A stretch of 6,318 nt of DNA from Hyphomicrobiales bacterium. GTDB taxonomy: Bacteria; Pseudomonadota; Alphaproteobacteria; Rhodobacterales; Rhodobacteraceae. The notes beneath the pieces are model-generated. The model was given only the letters and a program-made list of their open reading frames with translations. It made no database searches and was not told the origin of the DNA. Both the position numbers and the translations under genes were made by a program. This document shows positions 1 through 6,288 of this stretch, piece by piece (position 1 is the stretch's first letter; each line of letters starts with the position of its first letter). The stretch spans positions 1 through 6,318 of the forward strand of contig PWLT01000405.1 of the NCBI GenBank assembly GCA_003558415.1, given 5' to 3'.

Positions 1-168
1 CCCGCGAAAGCGCCCGTCGCGCAGGCTTACCGCCCCGCCTGGCGCGCCGATCTCCGCGCAGTCCCAGCCCGAGCCGAGCGGGCGATACTCCCCGTCGAGA
101 TGGGATGTCCCGGCCATTACGGGTGCGATCCCGAGCGCGAGGAGAGATGCAAGAACTCGCCAGGGCAT
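1..168 (-). CDS. Small exported protein, N-terminal part only (hypothetical)
   Basis: This is an open frame of 56 codons from an ATG at 168-166 to the window edge, so the gene is truncated by the window and not broken. The first 19 residues form a Sec-type signal peptide: a short basic start (MPWR), a hydrophobic core (VLASLLALGIAPV) and an Ala-x-Ala-like end (VMA) before GTS. The mature part begins with a Gly-Glu-Tyr-Arg-Pro segment, one Trp-Asp-Cys and a Gly-Gly-rich stretch, which suggests a small periplasmic beta-rich protein with a cysteine that may form a disulfide. The start shares one base with the mlaC stop (TGATG). There is no strong ribosome binding site, so translation probably depends on mlaC. 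I vaguely recall similar uncharacterised Rhodobacterales proteins but cannot name the family. Its function is unknown; the operon suggests an envelope role. Confidence 0.7.
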   Translation of the reverse strand, partial: MPWRVLASLLALGIAPVMAGTSHLDGEYRPLGSGWDCAEIGAPGGAVSLRDGRFRG

Positions 169-776
169 CAGCGAACCGCGCGCAGATCCGCGATCAGCCG
201 GTCAACGTCGCCGCGCCGCTGGTCGAGCATGGCGCCGATCTCCTCGCGCTCGGCGGTCAGCACGTTCACCCCCTCGATGATCATGTTGAAGAACAGATGC
301 CGCCCGCCGCGATCCGAGACATGCCAGCGCACCTCGAAGGGCGGCTCGCCCACCAGATGCGCGATGGAGATCACCTCGAAAAAGCTCTGCACCTCCCGCG
401 CGCCGGTGACTTCCACCCTGCCTCCGATGAGTTCACGGAAACGGCGGCCATATTTGCGCGACATGTAGTGCTGGAACGCGGCTGTGAAGGCCTGAATCTG
501 GGCGGGCGAGGCGCTGCGCGCGGGCGGGCCGAGCGCCGAGCGCGCGATTACGTTCATGTCGGCATGGCGCGCCAGGATGGCCGCGAAATCGTTAAGCATT
601 GCTTCCTCGGGCTTGCCCGAATGGATCACTGTCATGATCTCGTCGAGCACCCGGCCGATGAGGGTGCGGGCCTCGTTTACGGTGAGTGCTCGCGCCGCGC
701 CCGGAGCGACGGCCGCGATGGCGCCGAGCCCGGCCAGAACGGTGCGGCGGTTGGGGCGGAGCGGTTCAGTCACCAT
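168..776 (-). CDS. mlaC: MlaC/Ttg2D-family periplasmic phospholipid-binding protein
   Basis: MlaC-family proteins carry phospholipids through the periplasm between outer-membrane MlaA and the inner-membrane MlaFEDB complex. The 202-residue length is normal for the family. The N-terminus has twin arginines (R10-R11 in PNRRTVLAG), a hydrophobic stretch and an Ala-Arg-Ala end at residue 30, which together suggest Tat export. The mature region is helical and ends with family-like segments: FFEVISIAHL (132-141), the IIEGVNVL core (166-173) and DVDRLIADL near the end. I chose the ATG at 776 because a GAGGA motif lies 5 nt upstream. An in-frame ATG at 788 would add four residues (MRIS) but has no ribosome binding site. 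The start lies inside the mlaA 3' end (11-bp overlap), and the stop overlaps the next gene by one base, so the three genes look co-translated. The assignment is by sequence pattern and by adjacency to mlaA. Confidence 0.88.
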   Translation of the reverse strand: MVTEPLRPNRRTVLAGLGAIAAVAPGAARALTVNEARTLIGRVLDEIMTVIHSGKPEEAMLNDFAAILARHADMNVIARSALGPPARSASPAQIQAFTAAFQHYMSRKYGRRFRELIGGRVEVTGAREVQSFFEVISIAHLVGEPPFEVRWHVSDRGGRHLFFNMIIEGVNVLTAEREEIGAMLDQRRGDVDRLIADLRAVR

Positions 777-1545
777 AGAGATCCTCATAGGGGTCGATAA
801 ACTGTGTCCGGCTCTCGTCGCCGAGCAGGAATCGGCGGTTCTGCAGATACATCAGCCGCGCCTGAGCGTAGCTGTCCGCGCTCTCATATAGGGTCGCATC
901 GAAGAAGGCGGAATAGCGCCCGCGATCACCGACGCGTGCGAGCAGATGGACACCGTAGGTCAGGTTGCGCTCGCGCACCGGAAGGACATAGCGGACCGGG
1001 TCGATCACCACATCGACGAGCCGGCCGAAGGCGTCGCGCTGGGTCGATGGGCCGAGGAAGGGCAACTCCACATAGGCGCCCTCGGGCGCGCCCCAGACAT
1101 GCAGCGTCTCGCCGAAATCCGTGGGGCGCCCGGCGAGCCCGAATTCGCTCGCGGGGTCGAACAGCCCGCCCACTCCAAGCGTCGAGTTGAGCAGGAAGCG
1201 GAAGGTGTTCTCGACGACCGTCTCCGGGCGGCCCTGCAGTAGGCCGTTGAGAGCTTGGCCGGGAAGGCTGAGATTGTCCGAGAGGTTCGCGATGCTCGCG
1301 CGCACGGGCGCAGGAACCGACTCCTCGAAAGACGCGGCGCCCCGGCGCAGCACCATCGCGTCGATGGCGCGGTTCTCGGCATGCACCGCGCGGTTCTGCT
1401 CTTCGTAGGGGTCCCATATCTCGACGCCCTCGGGCGCGGTGGCACATCCCGCCAGCAGCGCCGCGACGAGCAACGGGGCGAGAAAACGACCCGCTCGCGT
1501 GCGGCGAATATCGGGGAAATGCTTTTTCAAGTCCTGCGCCATCAT
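766..1545 (-). CDS. mlaA: MlaA/VacJ-family outer-membrane lipoprotein
   Basis: MlaA sits in the outer membrane, removes mislocalised phospholipids from the outer leaflet and passes them to MlaC. The 259-residue product has a basic N-terminus, a hydrophobic segment (about 21-32) and a lipobox LAGC with the lipidated Cys at 34. Ala at +2 fits outer-membrane sorting. Family segments follow in order: DPYEEQNR (45-52), NLSLPGQALNGLLQG (91-105), NTFRFLLNSTLGVGGLFD (113-130), DFGETLHVWG (143-152), the LPFLGPSTQRDAFG region (161-174) and DPVRY (182-186). In the segment after DPYEEQNR, the usual aromatic-Asn pair reads Glu57-Asn58. Two adjacent ATGs (1545 and 1542) could start translation. Neither has a clear Shine-Dalgarno sequence, and I used the longer form. 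It is the first gene of the minus-strand operon, divergent from the secretion genes. Confidence 0.93.
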   Translation of the reverse strand: MMAQDLKKHFPDIRRTRAGRFLAPLLVAALLAGCATAPEGVEIWDPYEEQNRAVHAENRAIDAMVLRRGAASFEESVPAPVRASIANLSDNLSLPGQALNGLLQGRPETVVENTFRFLLNSTLGVGGLFDPASEFGLAGRPTDFGETLHVWGAPEGAYVELPFLGPSTQRDAFGRLVDVVIDPVRYVLPVRERNLTYGVHLLARVGDRGRYSAFFDATLYESADSYAQARLMYLQNRRFLLGDESRTQFIDPYEDLYGD

Positions 1546-1636
1546 ATATCAAGGGTTGACGAGACCGGGGGCGTGCGTGTTCCGGGGTCGCTCACATGGG
1601 CGCGGACGGGTCCGGGGCGATCCGGCCGCGCATCCG

Positions 1637-1665
1637 AGGGTAGGGCGTGTGAGGGTGCGTGGCAA
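1637..1665 (-). promoter_or_regulatory. Possible sigma70-type promoter for the mlaA operon
   Basis: Read on the minus strand, TTGCCA (1665-1660) is followed after 17 nt by TACCCT (1642-1637). The -35 matches TTGACA at five of six positions. The -10 keeps the first two bases and the last base of TATAAT, which is a common degree of match in GC-rich alphaproteobacteria. It would start transcription near 1630 and give an mlaA leader of about 85 nt. It was found by eye and is unconfirmed. Confidence 0.38.
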
Positions 1666-1699
1666 GATGATGCGCATGCCTTGAGCGCCGTTGATAGGC

Positions 1700-1705
1700 A
1701 GGGGG
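1700..1705 (+). promoter_or_regulatory. Ribosome binding site that decides the secretion ATPase start
   Basis: AGGGGG lies 9 nt upstream of the TTG at 1715. The alternative in-frame TTG at 1691 has no purine-rich site in front of it. This favours the 1715 start, giving a 579-residue protein in place of 587. Confidence 0.5.
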
Positions 1706-1714
1706 CTGGTTTCC

Positions 1715-3454
1715 TTGACGCGCGGGCACGGGACTGATCGGGGACGCGCCGAGCTGCGCGCGGCGCGCGACGAGAGTCGCGGGCTTTTTCTGGCGGTGCT
1801 GGTGTTCAGCGTGTTCGTCAATCTGCTCATGCTGACCGGCCCGATCTTCATGCTGCAGGTCTATGATCGTGTCCTCAGCAGCCGGTCGGAGGCGACGCTG
1901 CTCGCGCTGGTTGTCCTGGTGGCGTTTCTCTATCTGATGATGGGGCTGCTCGATTACGCGCGCGGGCGCATCACCGCCCGCGCCGGGGCGCGGTTTCAGG
2001 ACCGTCTTGACCGGCGTGTGTTCCAGGCGGCGCTTGACCGCGCGGCGGTCAAGCCCGACGACCCGCTCGCCGGCGCCGCGCAGCGCGATCTCGAATCAAT
2101 CCAGCGGCTGCTCGCCTCACCAGCGTTGCTGGCGCTGTTCGACGCCACCTGGACACCGATCTTCATTGCCGCGATCTTTCTCTTTCACCCTTGGCTGGGC
2201 TGGCTGGCGGTTGCGGGCGGTGCGGTGCTCATGCTCGGCGCTCTGCTCCATCAGCGGGCCTCACAGGAGCCGATGACGCAGGCCGGTGGCTCGGCCAATC
2301 GCGCCGAGCGCCTGGCCGGGCAGTTGCGTTCGCAATCCGAGGCGGTGCACAGCCTCGGGATGCGCGAGGCGAGCTTCGCGCGTTGGCAGCGCTCGCGCGG
2401 ACGCGCGCTCGACGACTCGATCGCGGTGAGCGATATAAGCGGCGGCTTCACCGCGTTTTCCAAGGCGTTCCGGCTGTTCCTGCAATCGGCGATCCTGGGG
2501 CTGGGGGCCTATCTGGTGCTTCAGAACCAGCTGACGCCGGGTGCGATGATCGCGGGTTCCATCCTGCTGGGGCGGGCGCTGGCGCCGATCGATCAGTCGA
2601 TCCTGCAATGGGGCACCGTGGAGCGCGCCCGCGAGGGCTGGGGCCGGCTGCGCGAGCTGCTTGGCTCCATCCCGCCCGAGCGTGAGCGCACGGCGCTGCC
2701 GCGCCCGCGTGCGGTGCTCGAGGCGCAGAACCTGACCGTGGTGCCCCCGGGGGAGCATCAGGCGGCGCTGCGGATGGTCTCGTTCAGGGTCGAGCCGGGG
2801 CAGGCGCTCGGCGTGATCGGCGCGAGCGGGGCGGGGAAATCGACGCTGGCTCGGGCGATCATCGGGGCATGGCGCCCGGCCGGGGGCAAGGTGCGCCTCG
2901 ACGGGGCGACGCTCGACCAGTACGACCCCGACGTGCTGGGCAGCCATTTCGGTTACCTCCCCCAGCAGGTGACGCTGTTCGACGGGACGATCGCCGAGAA
3001 TATCGCCCGCCTGCGCGGCGCTCCTGACGCCGACGCGGTGGTGGCCGCCGCGCGCAAGGCCGGTGCGCACGAGATGATCGTCGAGCTGCCCGACGGCTAT
3101 GATACCCAGGTCAGCCAACAGGGCGGGCGCCTGTCCGGCGGGCAGATTCAGCGCATCGGGCTTGCCCGCGCGATGTATGGCGACCCCGTCATCCTGGTGC
3201 TGGACGAGCCCAACTCCAATCTCGACAATGTCGGCTCGATGGCCCTGAATGATGCGATCCGCGAGACCAAGGCCGCCGGAGGCGCGGTTCTGATCATGGC
3301 GCATCGCCCTGCGGCGATACAGGAATGCGATCTGCTTCTGGTGCTCGATGACGGGCGCACCACCGCCTTCGGGCCGCGCGACAAGGTGTTGAGGGAGACG
3401 GTGCGCAACCACACGGAAATCCTGCAAAGTGCAGGGCCGGGAGGTGTCTCGTGA
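1715..3454 (+). CDS. Type I secretion ABC transporter, permease/ATPase (PrtD type)
   Basis: This is the inner-membrane engine of a type I secretion system, a half-transporter that dimerises and uses ATP to export an unfolded protein through a fusion protein and an outer-membrane channel. Residues about 24-47 form the first membrane segment ([18 protein letters not shown]), with more at about 60-80, 150-180 and 250-285. The nucleotide-binding domain is complete: Walker A GASGAGKS (369-376), Q-loop Gln417 or Gln418, signature LSGGQ (473-477), Walker B ILVLDEP (493-499), D-loop SNLD and switch His530. Only about 24 residues precede the first helix, so there is no C39 peptidase or C39-like domain. 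Together with the 579-residue length this fits the PrtD/AprD/HasD class that exports RTX or haemophore-like proteins with C-terminal signals. The TTG start was chosen from AGGGGG 9 nt upstream; the TTG at 1691 is the alternative. The stop overlaps the fusion-protein start. The substrate is not visible. Confidence 0.93.
   Translation: MTRGHGTDRGRAELRAARDESRGLFLAVLVFSVFVNLLMLTGPIFMLQVYDRVLSSRSEATLLALVVLVAFLYLMMGLLDYARGRITARAGARFQDRLDRRVFQAALDRAAVKPDDPLAGAAQRDLESIQRLLASPALLALFDATWTPIFIAAIFLFHPWLGWLAVAGGAVLMLGALLHQRASQEPMTQAGGSANRAERLAGQLRSQSEAVHSLGMREASFARWQRSRGRALDDSIAVSDISGGFTAFSKAFRLFLQSAILGLGAYLVLQNQLTPGAMIAGSILLGRALAPIDQSILQWGTVERAREGWGRLRELLGSIPPERERTALPRPRAVLEAQNLTVVPPGEHQAALRMVSFRVEPGQALGVIGASGAGKSTLARAIIGAWRPAGGKVRLDGATLDQYDPDVLGSHFGYLPQQVTLFDGTIAENIARLRGAPDADAVVAAARKAGAHEMIVELPDGYDTQVSQQGGRLSGGQIQRIGLARAMYGDPVILVLDEPNSNLDNVGSMALNDAIRETKAAGGAVLIMAHRPAAIQECDLLLVLDDGRTTAFGPRDKVLRETVRNHTEILQSAGPGGVS
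3439..3444 (+). promoter_or_regulatory. Ribosome binding site for the GTG start of the fusion protein
   Basis: GGGAGG ends 6 nt before the GTG at 3451. It supports the GTG start that overlaps the preceding stop (GTGA), and so supports the long N-terminal tail of the fusion protein as real coding sequence. Confidence 0.65.
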
Positions 3455-4890
3455 CCCGCGCTCCGGCGCGTACCCGCGACGGGCGGCATCGTCCCCCGGC
3501 ACCGGCGCCGGAGCGCGCGCCACGGCCCCAGGGCACGCCTCCGCCGCCCGCGATCGACCGGCCCGGCCCGGCCGACGGGGGCAAGGGCCCCGACCGCGCG
3601 CGCAAATGGTCGGTGCGCCGGCCGCTCGTGACGGGGCTGCTTTCCCTGGCGCTGCTCGTGGGCGGCTTCGGCACATGGGCGGTGATGACCGACATTGCCG
3701 GGGCGGTGATCGCGTCGGGACAGGTCGAGGTCGAGCAGAGTCGCCAGATCGTCCAGCACCCCGATGGCGGCGTGGTCGAGGAAATATTCGTCAGCGAGGG
3801 CGAGACGGTTGCCGCCGGAGCCCCACTGCTGCGGCTGGACGGCGCCCTGCTGCGCTCCGAGCTGTCCGTGGTCGAGAGCCAGTTCTTCGAGACCCTCGCC
3901 CGCCGCAGCCGGCTCGAGGCCGAGCGCGACGAGGCCGATGAGGTCCGGTTCCTTCCCGCTCTTGTGGAGGCGGCCGGCGATAGCGAAGAGGTCGCCGCGC
4001 TGATGGAGGGGCAGCGCCGCCTCTTCCAGGCGCGTCGCGAAACCTTCGAGCAACAGGTCGCGCAGCTCGAACGCCGGCGCGAGCAGATCGGCAACCAGGT
4101 TTCCGGTATCGAGGCGCAGACCGAATCTCTCGAACAGCAGCTGGCGTTTCTCGAAGAGGAACTCGATGCCCAATCCGCGTTGCTCGAACAGGGGCTGGCG
4201 CAATCGGCGCGGGTCCTGTCGCTGCGACGCGAGAAGGCGCGCATGCAGGGCGCGCTGGGCGAACTTGCCGCCGAGCGCGCCCGCGCCGAAGGGGCCCTGA
4301 TCGAGGTCACGCTCGAGGGACTCTCGCTGCAGACCCAGCGGCGCGAGTATGCACAGACCGAGTTGCGCGACCTCGGGATCCGCGAGCTTGAACTGGCAGA
4401 ACGCCGGCGTTCGCTCATCGAGCGGCGGGACCAGCTGGAGATTCGCGCACCGGTCTCCGGTGTGGTCTATGGCATGCAGGTGACAACGCCGCGCGCCGTT
4501 CTGCGACCGGCCGATCCGGTGCTCTATCTGGTCCCGCAGGACCGGCCACTGGTCATCAATGCAAGGGTGAATGCCAACGACATTGATCAGGTTGCGGTGG
4601 GTCAGGAGGCGCGGGTCATGTTCTCCGCCTTCAGCATGCGCACGACCCCGGAGATAATCGGCGAGGTTACGCTCGTCTCCGCAGATGCCTTCACCGACGA
4701 GGCGACGGGCGCACGTTACTACCGCGCCGAAGTGGTGCTCCAGCCCGGCGAGATCGAGAAACTGGAGGGCCGTAACCTGATGCCCGGCATGCAGGTCGAT
4801 GTCTTTCTCAGCACCGAGGCGCGCAGCCCGATGGCCTATCTGGTCGAACCGATTGCCGAGTATTTCAACCGGGCCTTCCGGGAACGCTGA
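3451..4890 (+). CDS. HlyD/PrtE-family type I secretion membrane fusion protein
   Basis: This is the periplasmic adaptor that links the ABC transporter to a TolC-type outer-membrane channel. The 479-residue product has a cytosolic tail (1-56) rich in Pro and Arg, with 13 Pro in the first 40 residues. One membrane segment follows (about 58-79, [20 protein letters not shown]). The first half of the lipoyl-like domain includes [15 protein letters not shown] (106-120). A long coiled-coil hairpin rich in Glu, Gln, Arg and Leu spans about 132-330, and the second lipoyl half (about 331-352, [10 protein letters not shown]) comes next. A beta-barrel region then runs to [10 protein letters not shown] (443-452), with the C-terminal YFNRAFRE typical of type I adaptors. 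The start is GTG, set by GGGAGG at 3439-3444 and the 4-bp GTGA overlap with the ATPase gene. HlyD and PrtE homologues usually have a shorter cytosolic tail. No outer-membrane partner gene is nearby. Confidence 0.93.
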   Translation: MTRAPARTRDGRHRPPAPAPERAPRPQGTPPPPAIDRPGPADGGKGPDRARKWSVRRPLVTGLLSLALLVGGFGTWAVMTDIAGAVIASGQVEVEQSRQIVQHPDGGVVEEIFVSEGETVAAGAPLLRLDGALLRSELSVVESQFFETLARRSRLEAERDEADEVRFLPALVEAAGDSEEVAALMEGQRRLFQARRETFEQQVAQLERRREQIGNQVSGIEAQTESLEQQLAFLEEELDAQSALLEQGLAQSARVLSLRREKARMQGALGELAAERARAEGALIEVTLEGLSLQTQRREYAQTELRDLGIRELELAERRRSLIERRDQLEIRAPVSGVVYGMQVTTPRAVLRPADPVLYLVPQDRPLVINARVNANDIDQVAVGQEARVMFSAFSMRTTPEIIGEVTLVSADAFTDEATGARYYRAEVVLQPGEIEKLEGRNLMPGMQVDVFLSTEARSPMAYLVEPIAEYFNRAFRER

Positions 4891-4918
4891 AGAGCCATCA
4901 CACGGATGCGCGGATTCG

Positions 4919-4947
4919 CTTTCCGCAGAGCGCGCGCCCGTGCTAAC
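4919..4947 (+). promoter_or_regulatory. Possible promoter for the ridA-gdpD operon
   Basis: In the 94-bp gap between the fusion-protein stop and the RidA gene, CTTTCC (4919-4924) is followed after 17 nt by GCTAAC (4942-4947). A TG step at 4941-4942 runs into the second element. The pair resembles alphaproteobacterial housekeeping promoters with a weak -10. Transcription would start near 4955, giving a leader of about 30 nt. It was found by eye, and read-through from the secretion genes is also possible. Confidence 0.33.
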
Positions 4948-4968
4948 AGCCTGAAGAGACACAACCAC

Positions 4969-4975
4969 AGGAGAG
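4969..4975 (+). promoter_or_regulatory. Ribosome binding site for the RidA-family gene
   Basis: AGGAGAG lies 9 nt before the ATG at 4985. It is the strongest Shine-Dalgarno-like site in the window and fixes the start of this gene. Confidence 0.65.
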
Positions 4976-4984
4976 TGACACGAC

Positions 4985-5449
4985 ATGTCCAACAAGATCG
5001 AAGCGCGCCTTTCCGAACTCGGCCTGACCCTGCCCGACGCCCCGGCGCCGGCGGCCAATTATGTGCCCCATGTGCGCAGCGGCAATCTGCTGTTCGTCTC
5101 CGGCCAGATCAGCCAGGGGCCCGACGGCATGATCCGCGGCAAGCTCGGCGCCGAACTCGACGTGGCCCAGGGCGCCGCGGCTGCGCGAACCTGCGCACTG
5201 GCGCTTCTCGCCCAGGCGCGCGCCGCCTGCGGGGGCGATCTCGGCCGCGTGGTACGGGTCGTCAAGCTGCTGGGTTTCGTCAATTCGACCCCGGATTTCA
5301 CCGAGCAGCCGGAAGTCATCAACGGCGCCTCGGACCTGCTGGTCGAGGTGATGGGCGAGGCCGGGCGGCATGCGCGCTCGGCGGTGAGCGCCGGTGCGCT
5401 GCCGCGCGGTGTTGCGGTGGAAATCGAAGGGATTTTCGAAATCGAATGA
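4985..5449 (+). CDS. RidA/YjgF/YER057c/UK114-family protein
   Basis: RidA-family proteins form trimers. Well-studied members hydrolyse reactive enamine/imine intermediates made by PLP enzymes, releasing ammonia and a keto acid. The 154-residue product is longer than classical RidA (about 128 residues) and fits the longer branch often found in alphaproteobacteria. Visible family segments are LLFVSGQIS (35-43), a central helix region with RVVRVVKLLGFVN (88-100), and the C-terminal ARSAVSAGALPRGVAVEIEGIFEI (split here by position: Arg131 in ARSAV, then LPRG 139-142, then VEIEGIF 145-151). Arg131 sits where active RidA enzymes carry their substrate-binding arginine, so imine deaminase activity is possible but not shown. 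There is no signal peptide, so it is cytosolic. AGGAGAG precedes the ATG by 9 nt. The stop overlaps the next start (ATGA), which indicates coupling to the phosphodiesterase gene. Confidence 0.93.
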   Translation: MSNKIEARLSELGLTLPDAPAPAANYVPHVRSGNLLFVSGQISQGPDGMIRGKLGAELDVAQGAAAARTCALALLAQARAACGGDLGRVVRVVKLLGFVNSTPDFTEQPEVINGASDLLVEVMGEAGRHARSAVSAGALPRGVAVEIEGIFEIE

Positions 5450-6228
5450 TCGCGACCCGTCCCGCCCTGCCGGCGGCCTTTCTGGACCGACCCATCGCAC
5501 ATCGCGGATTGCACGATCGCGCGCTGGGCCGGCCCGAAAACTCGCGCGCGGCGGTGCGCGCGGCCGTGGCGGCGGGATACGGGATCGAGCTCGATGTGCG
5601 ATGCTCGGCGGATGGTGTGGCGATGGTGTTTCACGACGCCGCGCTGATGCGTCTTGCCGGCCGGCGCGAGGCGCTCGACAGCCTGAGCGCCGACGCGCTC
5701 GCGGCGACCCCGCTCAAGGACGGGGCCGAGGGCATCCCGCGCCTTTCCGAGGTGCTTGCGCTGGTGGCCGGTCGCGCGCCGCTTCTCATCGAGATGAAGG
5801 ACCGCTCCGGCTGTTACCGGGGCAGCGACAGGTTGCTGGAGCGGGCGGTGGCGGCTGCTCTTGCAGGCTATGGCGGGCCGGTGGCGGTGATGTCGTTCAA
5901 CCCCGACATGGTCGCCGGGATGGCCGAATGCGCGCCGAAGCTTGCGCGTGGGCTGACCACCGGGGCTTGGCATCTGCGCGAAGCCCTGCGCATCTCCCCC
6001 GCCTATCGTCGGCACCTGCGCGCCATCGCCGATTTCGACCGCAGCGGGGCGAGCTTCATCTCGCACCAGTGCAGCGACCTCGGCCGCAAACGTGTTCGGC
6101 AGTTGCGTGCGCAGGGCGTGCCGGTGCTGTGCTGGACAGTTCGCACGCCGCGCAGTGAGCGGCGCGCCCGGGAAGGCGCCGACAACATCACCTTCGAGGG
6201 TTACAGCCCCGATCACGCGACCGCTTGA
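5446..6228 (+). CDS. Glycerophosphodiester phosphodiesterase-family protein (GDPD)
   Basis: Family members hydrolyse glycerophosphodiesters, the deacylated backbones of phospholipids, to sn-glycerol 3-phosphate and an alcohol. The 260-residue product is a single TIM-barrel-like GDPD domain. Near the N-terminus is AHRGLHD with His19-Arg20, then PENSRAA (30-36), IELDVRCSADG (47-57) with metal ligands Glu48 and Asp50, and VFHD with His63. LIEMKD (114-119) carries a further metal-site Glu116. VPVLCWTVRT (225-234) and GADNITFEGY (244-253) close the barrel. All expected catalytic residues are present. There is no signal peptide or membrane segment, so it should act in the cytosol on imported or internally released diesters. 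The ATG overlaps the RidA stop (ATGA), and no strong ribosome binding site precedes it, so translation probably depends on coupling. The frame stays open upstream to 4906, but that extension lies within the RidA gene and is not coding. Confidence 0.92.
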   Translation: MIATRPALPAAFLDRPIAHRGLHDRALGRPENSRAAVRAAVAAGYGIELDVRCSADGVAMVFHDAALMRLAGRREALDSLSADALAATPLKDGAEGIPRLSEVLALVAGRAPLLIEMKDRSGCYRGSDRLLERAVAAALAGYGGPVAVMSFNPDMVAGMAECAPKLARGLTTGAWHLREALRISPAYRRHLRAIADFDRSGASFISHQCSDLGRKRVRQLRAQGVPVLCWTVRTPRSERRAREGADNITFEGYSPDHATA

Positions 6229-6259
6229 CCCGCCGATCTGACGAACCATCTGTGTGACG

Positions 6260-6276
6260 GGCGGCGGGCTGCCGCC
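6260..6276 (+). other. GC-rich hairpin between gdpD and the next gene
   Basis: GGCGGC (6260-6265) and GCCGCC (6271-6276) form a perfect 6-bp stem around a 5-nt loop (GGGCT). No run of T follows, so it is not a standard intrinsic terminator. It ends 2 nt before the AGGA ribosome binding site of the next gene and could influence its translation or stabilise the upstream message. Short stems like this also arise by chance in GC-rich DNA. Confidence 0.35.
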
Positions 6277-6288
6277 GCAGGATGAATG

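Noticed and set aside
105..800. A 231-codon plus-strand open frame opposite mlaC
   Set aside because: The minus-strand mlaC is supported by family motifs, a signal peptide and operon context. The plus-strand product has no recognisable features.
1556..1561. TTGACG on the plus strand as a -35 element for the secretion genes
   Set aside because: No acceptable -10 sequence lies 16-18 nt downstream, and the region there is GC-rich.
2261..3676. A 471-codon minus-strand open frame opposite the ABC transporter
   Set aside because: It is the antisense shadow of the transporter gene, with Arg/Pro/His-rich composition and no recognisable motif.
4910..4926. Possible terminator after the secretion genes (GCGGA / TCCGC stem)
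   Set aside because: Only five base pairs with a 7-nt loop and no T-run follow, and the site overlaps the likely RidA promoter. It is too weak to call.
3148..5058. A 636-codon open frame on the minus strand, antisense to the secretion genes
   Set aside because: It lies opposite two clear plus-strand genes with recognised domains. Its translation is rich in His, Arg, Gln and Asp with no domain pattern. Long antisense frames are common in GC-rich DNA because stop codons are rare in that phase.
4906..5445. Upstream extension of the GDPD frame that would give a 440-residue protein
   Set aside because: The extra sequence lies across the RidA gene in another frame and reads as Arg/Gly-rich low-complexity protein. 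The GDPD domain is complete from the ATG at 5446.
5420..5446. Direct repeat GAAATCGAA (5420-5428 and 5438-5446)
   Set aside because: Both copies encode the Glu-Ile-Glu triplet repeated in the RidA C-terminus, so coding constraint explains it. There is no sign of a mobile element or binding site.
5059..6249. A 396-codon minus-strand open frame opposite RidA and GDPD
   Set aside because: It spans two well-supported plus-strand genes, and its translation shows no family signature.
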